A stretch of DNA of 7,574 bases from an uncultured Collinsella sp. Lineage in GTDB: Bacteria > Actinomycetota > Coriobacteriia > Coriobacteriales > Coriobacteriaceae. Both the position numbers and the translations under genes were made by a program. The stretch spans positions 1 to 7,574 of the forward strand of contig CABSMB010000048.1 of assembly GCA_902478705.1 (NCBI GenBank), given 5' to 3'. This document shows, one piece after another, positions 1 through 4,726 of this stretch (position 1 is the first letter of the stretch; the number at the start of each line of letters is the position of its first letter). A model generated the notes under the pieces. That model was not told the origin of the DNA and did not search any database. It saw only the letters and a list, made by a program, of their open reading frames with translations.

Positions 1-241
1 GCTTACCTAAAATCTTGCCATCGAAGGTGACGATGGTGTCGGCCGCGATGGTCAGCTCACTGGGATCGGCGTGCTCGGCGGCAACGGCGGCAGCCTTAGC
101 GCGAGCTAAGCGCTCGACAAGCGTAAGCGGGGCCTCGTCATCAAAAGGAGTCTCGTCGATGTCAGCGGGAATGACGCGGATGTCGTAGCCCGCTTCGCGC
201 ATCAACTCGATGCGGCGCGGTGATTGCGAAGCCAAAATCAT
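1..241 (-). CDS. maf: Maf-family nucleoside triphosphate pyrophosphatase, N-terminal part (truncated by window edge)
   Basis: Eighty codons are visible before the left edge. The protein opens with MILASQSPRRIELMREAGY, the Maf signature in which S5, S7, R9 and R10 form the nucleotide-binding loop. Next come the IDET motif (residues 28-31), the conserved VERLARAKA helix (residues 42-50) and the AADT motif with the likely catalytic Asp68, then DGKILGK. Maf proteins are cytosolic house-cleaning enzymes that hydrolyse non-canonical or surplus nucleoside triphosphates to monophosphate and pyrophosphate; some members act on dTTP/UTP, others on 7-methyl-GTP. The specificity residues lie beyond the edge, so the substrate cannot be assigned. 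The start ATG overlaps the stop of the upstream DJ-1 gene as ATGA (238-241), and a GAGGG lies nine bases upstream, so the two genes are probably translationally coupled. About 80 of the usual ~190-200 residues are present. Confidence 0.93.
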   Translation of the reverse strand, partial: MILASQSPRRIELMREAGYDIRVIPADIDETPFDDEAPLTLVERLARAKAAAVAAEHADPSELTIAADTIVTFDGKILGK

Positions 242-780
242 AGCTGAATGCCCTCGGCAACCTTCTCGACAGCCTTGTCGCCGGCGAGCGTACGCAGCAG
301 CTCAAGCGCAAAGGGGAGCGACTGGGCCATGCCGCTGGCGGTGATGATGTTGCCGTCGTGCGTGACCTTGTCGCCGGTATAGGCGCCCTCGGGGAAGCTC
401 TTCTCAAAGCCGGGGAAGCACGTGGCGTGGCGTCCCTCGAGCAGGTCGAGCTCGCCCAGGATAAACGGAGCAGCGCAGATGGCGGCAACATGCTTGGTCG
501 TGGCGAACTCGCAGACTACGTCGCAGACGCGCTGGTCGGCGCGCAGGTTGGTGGCGCCGGGCAGACCGCCGGGCAGCACGACGCAGTCATACTCGTCAAA
601 GTTAATCTCGTCAAAGAGTGCATCGCAGGTTACGGGAATCTGCAGCGAGCTTACGACCTCGCGCGTGGGCATGATCGAGACGAGCGTGGCGCGCACGCCG
701 CCGCGACGCATGACATCGACCATGGTCAGGCATTCAATCGTTTCAAAGCCATCGGCGGCAAGAACGGCAACGCTGGGCAT
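238..780 (-). CDS. DJ-1/PfpI (YajL/ThiJ-like) family protein
   Basis: A 180-residue protein, close to the usual DJ-1 length of ~180-190. It aligns by eye with human DJ-1 through its whole N-terminus: GFETIE (11-16) followed by VDVMRRGGV (21-29), then LPGGLPGATNLR (69-80) and AAICAAPFIL (99-108). Cys102 is the expected nucleophile on the strained elbow, and Glu16 is the conserved acid that pairs with it (Glu18 in DJ-1). Family members have been assigned glyoxalase, deglycase, chaperone or redox-sensing roles; the sequence does not choose between them. The protein has no signal peptide, so it is cytosolic. I chose the ATG at 780 because AAAGGA lies six bases upstream and the predicted promoter (818-846) would fall inside the coding sequence if an upstream start were used. 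It is the first gene of an operon with maf. Full catalytic set, nothing broken. Confidence 0.93.
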   Translation of the reverse strand: MPSVAVLAADGFETIECLTMVDVMRRGGVRATLVSIMPTREVVSSLQIPVTCDALFDEINFDEYDCVVLPGGLPGATNLRADQRVCDVVCEFATTKHVAAICAAPFILGELDLLEGRHATCFPGFEKSFPEGAYTGDKVTHDGNIITASGMAQSLPFALELLRTLAGDKAVEKVAEGIQL

Positions 781-817
781 AAGGGTTCCTTTCATAGGGC
801 GGCATACAATTAGCCGT

Positions 818-846
818 CTTATACCCCGAAGACCCCCGCTTGCCAC
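818..846 (-). promoter_or_regulatory. Candidate sigma-70-type promoter for the DJ-1/maf operon
   Basis: On the minus strand, GTGGCA (841-846, four of six matches to the -35 consensus) is followed after exactly 17 bases by TATAAG (818-823, five of six matches to the -10 consensus). Transcription would begin around 810, leaving a leader of about 30 bases before the ATG at 780. Prediction by eye only. Confidence 0.45.
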
Positions 847-857
847 GCACCATTCCC

Positions 858-889
858 CAATGATTTTGATCCCCGCCCCAGAAAATCAT
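858..889 (-). repeat. Intergenic GC-core repeat, copy A
   Basis: On the minus strand this contains TTTCTGGGGCGGGGAT (869-884) and, five bases further on, TCATT (859-863). The same 16-mer occurs at 1289-1304 and 3275-3290, and a shortened form at 1337-1346. This copy is bounded by 8-bp inverted arms (ATGATTTT at 860-867, AAAATCAT at 882-889), so it can fold alone with the GC core in the loop. It lies between the divergent DJ-1 and zinc-ribbon genes. Confidence 0.7.
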
Positions 890-986
890 GCAGGGTGGAT
901 GGGTGTTGCGCACTAGGAGGGGCTTGCGGCGCGGCGATAAAATCTCAGCATTCGTCATCTTTCGCAACATGAGGAGCTGATTTGCG

Positions 987-1286
987 ATGATAGGCCTTAG
1001 TGTATTCGATCTTCTCGTTTTGCTAGTTGTATTTGGTGGTGTCGCGGCTGTCGCCTTTGCTGTTATCTTGAACAAGGAATCGTCGAATAAGCCTCAGCCT
1101 CCGCAGTCCAATCCGTACCAGCAAATGCCTCCCGCGCAGCAGGTTCCGCCGCTTCAGCAGACGCCGACCGCGATTGATGATGCTCAGCCAGTTGAGCCTA
1201 CTTATTTCTGTGCTCAGTGCGGGTCAAAGCTGGAGACAAATGCCTCCTTCTGCCAAAACTGCGGCGCGCCAGTCAACCACCAGTGA
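987..1286 (+). CDS. Small membrane-anchored zinc-ribbon protein
   Basis: A 99-residue protein in three parts. Residues 5-28 are a single hydrophobic helix (VFDLLVLLVVFGGVAAVAFA and onward). Residues 36-71 are a Pro/Gln-rich linker. Residues 74-95 are a zinc ribbon with Cys75/Cys78 and Cys89/Cys92 (FCAQCG then FCQNCG). The only charge before the helix is Asp8 and lysines follow it, so the C-terminal ribbon should lie in the cytoplasm. The start ATG is preceded by GAGGAG ten bases upstream, slightly long spacing. The ribbon matches that of the next plus-strand gene at 12 of 23 positions with identical cysteine spacing. Such ribbons usually mediate protein or nucleic-acid contacts; no enzymatic domain is visible and I do not assign a function. 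The gene ends at the hairpin at 1295-1346. Confidence 0.88.
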   Translation: MIGLSVFDLLVLLVVFGGVAAVAFAVILNKESSNKPQPPQSNPYQQMPPAQQVPPLQQTPTAIDDAQPVEPTYFCAQCGSKLETNASFCQNCGAPVNHQ

Positions 1287-1317
1287 TTTTTCTGGGGCGG
1301 GGATTAAATAATCATTG
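1287..1317 (+). repeat. Intergenic GC-core repeat, copy B
   Basis: Begins directly after the TGA of the small zinc-ribbon gene. It holds TTTCTGGGGCGGGGAT (1289-1304), a 7-base spacer and TCATT (1312-1316). It is the left arm of the long hairpin at 1295-1346. Confidence 0.7.
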
Positions 1318-1346
1318 CGTACCGAATGATTATTTAATCCCCGCCC
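1295..1346 (+). terminator. 22-bp perfect hairpin after the zinc-ribbon gene, probable terminator
   Basis: Bases 1295-1316 pair without mismatch with 1325-1346 around an 8-base loop (1317-1324). A G-T and a T-A pair can extend the stem to 1293/1348. The GC-rich base of the stem is followed on the plus strand by TATTTTC, a modest U-tract, so intrinsic termination of the gene ending at 1286 is likely. It is unusual for a terminator in being so long and AT-rich towards the loop, and in being made of two inverted copies of a repeat that also occurs elsewhere in the window. Confidence 0.7.
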
Positions 1347-1353
1347 TATTTTC
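1325..1353 (-). repeat. Intergenic GC-core repeat, copy C
   Basis: Inverted partner of copy B. On the minus strand it reads GGGCGGGGAT (1337-1346), a 7-base spacer and TCATT (1325-1329). The outer flank differs from the other copies (AAAATA in place of TTTCTG). Confidence 0.65.
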
Positions 1354-1388
1354 ATCGTGCGCCACCGATTTTTTTGCACGCTGAGAAT

Positions 1389-1400
1389 TGTTGCGCAACA
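1389..1400. promoter_or_regulatory. 12-bp palindrome TGTTGCGCAACA, possible operator
   Basis: A perfect inverted repeat 67 bases before the ATG at 1467. Its half TGTTGCGCA recurs at 904-912, at a similar distance from the start of the other zinc-ribbon gene. No convincing -10/-35 pair is visible beside it, so the regulatory role is a guess. Confidence 0.25.
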
Positions 1401-1466
1401 CATTTGGATTTTTCAGGCTTAGCTTAGCTTCAGGTATTACTCACCTATCGACCGAAAGGGGCAACC

Positions 1467-3102
1467 ATGCCAAGAACAAGAAAAATGAAATGGGGGGGGG
1501 CTTCTAATAGCCGGCCTGGCGCTTGCCGCTAGCCTTATTGTCGCGCCGCTGGGCGCCTATGCTGCCGACGTCCCCACGCCGGAATTCAAAGAAACATATA
1601 CGGTGGAAAGCGCTGAGCGTGCTGTGTGCCGATCTTTATCCGGGAAGTACATCGTCTTTAACGAGGATAATAATGGTGACCCCGGCGATTATGGAACGGT
1701 TTTAAACGTTGAAGACGGAACGCAGAAGCGTATCAAAATGTCCCTCGAGAACAGCTGGGATGGCTACTGCTGCTTCTCTTCCGATGAAAAGACGTTATAT
1801 GCGTACGACGAGGATAGCCTGTCGGTTACCGCCTATGATTTGAGCTCAAATAAATCAAAGACTTATAAGCTTGGAAGTTCCGTTATTGCAGATGGCAGGG
1901 CGAGTCGTTTTCAGCTGTCTGAAGATGGAAAATCATTTCTATTTCTTTCGGGATCTCGATCGATTCAGTTTTGCAAGTACAATTTCGAAAAAGATGAGAT
2001 TGAGGAGCAATTTGCTATAGATGATGATAATCTTGGCGTTGAGCCCTCTTCTGAGGTAATACGAGACGACTACTGGCTGTCTTCGGATGGTATGTACGGA
2101 TACATAGTGTTCGATGGGTCTGAAGATGGGAAAAGTTGCAATAAAATAGTTACCTATGACTTGGGCACAGCTTCGATTGCCAATATCGTTAGCGTTGAAC
2201 TGGATACGGAAAACAGTTATGGAGCCGTCTATCCTTTGGGCCTTTGTTTTTCCGGCATTCCAATTACTTCGGACAAAGGCACCGTCCTTAACAACGGCGC
2301 TCTGTTGTCGAAGAATGGCGAAATGACAAATGATGCTGTTTGCGGTCTTTCAGAGCCTGACTACCCGAATGAAGATGATGGCATTTGCTCGGTTAATTCG
2401 AGCGGTTCATTGGCTTTAATTGCGCAAGGTAATGATACTTCTTCTGACGAAGTCGCGGTATATGATTGTGCTTCGGGCAAGCAGGGGGAGAAAGTAAAGC
2501 CGTCTAGTCCGGTTGGCGCTTATGGTTCATTGTCCAATGATGGTCGATATGTGCTCGGAATTAAAACTAATTCTGATAACAATGACAAGATGGTATTGCT
2601 TGATTTAAATAAGAACGTTGCTTCTAAGACGCCTTTAAAGAGCGGAGACAGGCTCTGGTTTGCTGATGACGATACGCTGGTTTGTAGTATGGGTCATGCT
2701 GAAAAGGGCATTCGGGTTGATGTGTACAAGTCGAACATTGCGCGAAGTCCTCTAAAAACAGCGTCATCTGGAAAGGCCGAAGAGTCCTTCTTGTTCAGTC
2801 CTGTTATTGTCGGCGCAATTGTTGTTGCGCTGGCGGTTGTCGTTATCGTCGTCGTTTTTGTTGTCCGCAGGAAGATGGCGTCTCGCGTGGCCACCGATTC
2901 TGGGGCGACCCCTCTGGGATCCGCTGCCGACTCACAAATTAACCCTTCGCGCCAGCAGGGCTCGCTTCGGTTTAGTGGTGAGCAGCAATTCCACCAGGCT
3001 ACAACCTCTATGGATGGGCCGCGCTTCTGTGCTTCATGCGGCACTCCGCTTGTTCCTGATGCAAAGTTCTGTCCTCATTGCGGCACCCCGATAAAACGCT
3101 AA
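1467..3102 (+). CDS. Exported beta-propeller protein with C-terminal membrane helix and zinc ribbon; frameshifted at a G9 tract
   Basis: The natural start is the ATG at 1467 (AAAGGGG five bases upstream), but that frame stops at 1530-1532. A one-base shift at the nine G's (1492-1500) joins MPRTRKMKWGG to LLIAGLALAASLIVAPLG and then AYA-AD, a textbook signal peptide with no lipobox. Removing one G would give 544 residues. The mature part has seven repeats of the type S.DG-strand-strand-vyDl, beginning near 1633, 1768, 1912, 2071, 2392, 2527 and 2650, consistent with a seven-bladed WD40/PD40-like propeller. A membrane helix (about 2788-2868) ends in RRK, and a cytoplasmic tail carries Cys521, 524, 535 and 538 (numbering of the repaired protein). 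The propeller should therefore be outside and the ribbon inside. Codon use is AT-richer than the neighbours. The GTG at 1603 keeps the long frame open but lacks a Shine-Dalgarno and would delete the signal peptide. Function unknown; a sensor or adhesin is conceivable. Confidence 0.8.
1492..1500 (+). repeat. G9 homopolymer inside the signal-peptide coding sequence
   Basis: Nine consecutive G's between the basic n-region and the hydrophobic core of the signal peptide. Eight or eleven G's would put start and body in one frame; nine does not. Runs of this length are prone to slipped-strand replication and also to sequencing error. Confidence 0.9.
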
Positions 3103-3139
3103 CTGCGATACCGTGTCAACGTGCATAGTTAAATGAAAT

Positions 3140-3178
3140 GCCCAGTTGATTGCACTATGAAAATGTAATCAACTGGGC
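3140..3178. terminator. Bidirectional terminator hairpin between converging genes
   Basis: Bases 3140-3154 pair with 3164-3178 (15 pairs, one of them G-T) around a 9-base loop. The plus-strand side continues CATTGTTTGG, and the minus-strand side continues CATTTCATTTAAC, so either direction has a T-rich tail. It sits between the plus-strand propeller gene (stop at 3102) and the minus-strand methyltransferase gene (stop at 3300) and probably serves both. Confidence 0.75.
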
Positions 3179-3262
3179 CATTGTTTGGTGGCTTGCGCTG
3201 CTTTCCAGTCCCGTCTGTTTCGAAATGCATGACAGGAGACGGGGCTAAACCATCGAGCATCG

Positions 3263-3290
3263 AATGACTGTCTTATCCCCGCCCCAGAAA
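3263..3290 (-). repeat. Intergenic GC-core repeat, copy D
   Basis: On the minus strand this reads TTTCTGGGGCGGGGAT (3275-3290), a 7-base spacer, then TCATT (3263-3267). It begins about nine bases after the stop codon of the methyltransferase gene, much as copy B follows the stop of the zinc-ribbon gene. Confidence 0.7.
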
Positions 3291-3299
3291 TAATATCTG

Positions 3300-4613
3300 C
3301 TAGTTGCGCTTGAGGTGGACGACGGTTTCGCAGTGGAAGGTTTGAGGGAATAGGTCGACCGGCGTGATCTTGACGGGGGAGAAGGTGCCCTCCTCGACAA
3401 AGCGCTTGAGGTCGCGGGCCAGAGTCGCCGGGTCGCAGCTCACGTAGGCGACATCACGGGCACTCGTGCTCGCGATGAGGTCGATCGCCTCGGGGGCGAG
3501 GCCCGCACGCGGCGGGTCGACCACCAAGACGTCGGCGTCCTGATCGGGGAACTCGCGCACCGCGTCACCGCCGATGACGTCGACGTTATCGAGCTTGTTG
3601 ATCTCCAGGTTACGGCGTAGATCGCGCACGGCCGGGCCATAGGCTTCGACGGCGGCGACAAAATCGCAGCGGCGGGCGAGCGGTAGGGTAAAGGTGCCGG
3701 CACCGCAGTACAGGTCCACGGCCAGCTCGTCTTCCTGCGGGTCGAGGGCGTCCATAACGAGCTCAATCAAAATCTCGGCGCCCTTGGTATTGACCTGGAA
3801 AAACGACGGAGCGGACAGGCGCATCTGGCCGTCAGCGATGTTCTCGGTCCACGAGCCCTCGCCGGCGAGCATCTCGACTTTGGAGACACGGCGGGCTTTC
3901 TTTTCGCCCTTGCTCATCACACGCACGATGCTCGTGGGATGAGCGGCGTCTGCCAGCACGCGCGAGACCTGCGAGCGCGGGAAAGACCCCGTAGGCGTCC
4001 AGAGCGCTACCTCGAGCGCCTTGGTGCGGCGCGAGGCGCGAATACCCACGCGCTCGAGGCCCAAGTCGTGGCTGCCGCTTAGATAGTTGAGTGCGCCGAC
4101 GACCGATTTGAGCGCCTTGGGAAAACGCTTATCGAACAGCGGGCATGCATCGACGGTCACGATTTTGCTGGGGTCGACACCGTGCATGCCAAGGCGCACG
4201 CGACCGTTGACGACGGTCGGCTCCAGCTCGATTTTATTGCGGTAGCCCCAGTCGTCCTTGGTGTGGCGGATGGGCTGCACCAGCTCATCGACCTGCTCAG
4301 GAGCGAACTTGCCGATGCGCTCGAGCGTGGAGCGCAGGTTTTGCTCCTTGGCGGCGAGCTGTGCCGTGCGTGAGAGATTGCCCCACGAGCAGCCGCCGCA
4401 GATGCCCACGAAGGGGCAGGGAGGCTGAAGGCGATCGGGGCTTGGCTCCAGAATCTCGGTGGTGCGGGCGCGCATGAACGACTTACCGTCCTGTACGACC
4501 TCGGCCTCGACGGTGTCGCCTGCCACGGCGCCCTGCACAAAGACGGCTTTACCGTTGTCGGCGTGCGCCAGACCGTCGGCGCCGTAGGTCATCGATTCTA
4601 TAGTGAGCTTCAT
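3300..4613 (-). CDS. rlmD: RlmD/TrmA-family RNA (uracil-5-)-methyltransferase with iron-sulfur cluster
   Basis: A 437-residue cytosolic SAM-dependent enzyme that makes 5-methyluridine in RNA. Residues 1-58 form a TRAM RNA-binding domain (MKLTIESMTYGADGLAH). Cys66, Cys72, Cys75 (CPFVGICGGCSWG) and Cys157 (DACPLF) are the expected [4Fe-4S] ligands. SFFQVN (270-275), DLYCGAGTFTLPLA (300-313) and DPPRAGL (366-372) build the SAM and uracil sites. Cys393 in SCDPATLARDL is the nucleophile and Glu429 in FHCETVV the general base. All key residues are present. The family includes RlmD (23S U1939), RlmC/RlmCD and TrmA; RlmD is the usual assignment for the cluster-containing form, but the target base cannot be read from sequence. 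The ATG at 4613 was chosen because the TRAM domain begins there and AGG lies seven bases upstream; the in-frame ATGs at 4628 and 4649 have no Shine-Dalgarno. It lies downstream of ppk, 113 bp away, with a terminator between. Confidence 0.93.
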   Translation of the reverse strand: MKLTIESMTYGADGLAHADNGKAVFVQGAVAGDTVEAEVVQDGKSFMRARTTEILEPSPDRLQPPCPFVGICGGCSWGNLSRTAQLAAKEQNLRSTLERIGKFAPEQVDELVQPIRHTKDDWGYRNKIELEPTVVNGRVRLGMHGVDPSKIVTVDACPLFDKRFPKALKSVVGALNYLSGSHDLGLERVGIRASRRTKALEVALWTPTGSFPRSQVSRVLADAAHPTSIVRVMSKGEKKARRVSKVEMLAGEGSWTENIADGQMRLSAPSFFQVNTKGAEILIELVMDALDPQEDELAVDLYCGAGTFTLPLARRCDFVAAVEAYGPAVRDLRRNLEINKLDNVDVIGGDAVREFPDQDADVLVVDPPRAGLAPEAIDLIASTSARDVAYVSCDPATLARDLKRFVEEGTFSPVKITPVDLFPQTFHCETVVHLKRN

Positions 4614-4661
4614 ATCCCTGCCTGTCATTCGCGTTGTTGTTCGCACCATGGTAGCAGGGAA

Positions 4662-4703
4662 AAGCGCCCCGCATCCGAGGCTTTCCTCAAATGCGGGGCG
4701 CTT
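4662..4703 (-). terminator. Compound hairpin terminator of ppk
   Basis: A 13-bp GC-rich stem (4662-4674 with 4691-4703) encloses a second 4-bp stem (GAGG 4677-4680 with CCTC 4685-4688). On the minus strand it is followed by TTTTCCC. It starts 23 bases after the ppk stop codon and lies 48 bases before the methyltransferase start. Confidence 0.8.
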
Positions 4704-4724
4704 CTACAAACTGCTTCTACAAAC
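4700..4724. repeat. Two 12-bp direct repeats next to the ppk stop codon
   Basis: GCTTCTACAAAC occurs at 4700-4711 and again at 4713-4724, separated by one base (period 13). The left copy overlaps the outer edge of the terminator stem. It looks like a small tandem duplication between the ppk stop and its terminator. Confidence 0.8.
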
Positions 4725-4726
4725 GA

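Noticed and set aside
422..916. Plus-strand open frames over the DJ-1 gene
   Set aside because: They lie opposite a clearly conserved protein with a catalytic cysteine, and their Ser/Arg/Pro-rich composition is that of a shadow frame.
1603..1605. GTG at 1603 as the true start of the propeller gene
   Set aside because: It has no Shine-Dalgarno, falls inside the mature domain just after the signal peptide cleavage site, and would leave a propeller plus C-terminal membrane helix with no export signal.
3207..3246. Inverted repeat (3207-3216 with 3237-3246) between the two converging genes
   Set aside because: A 20-base loop and no T-tract on either side; a better terminator lies at 3140-3178.
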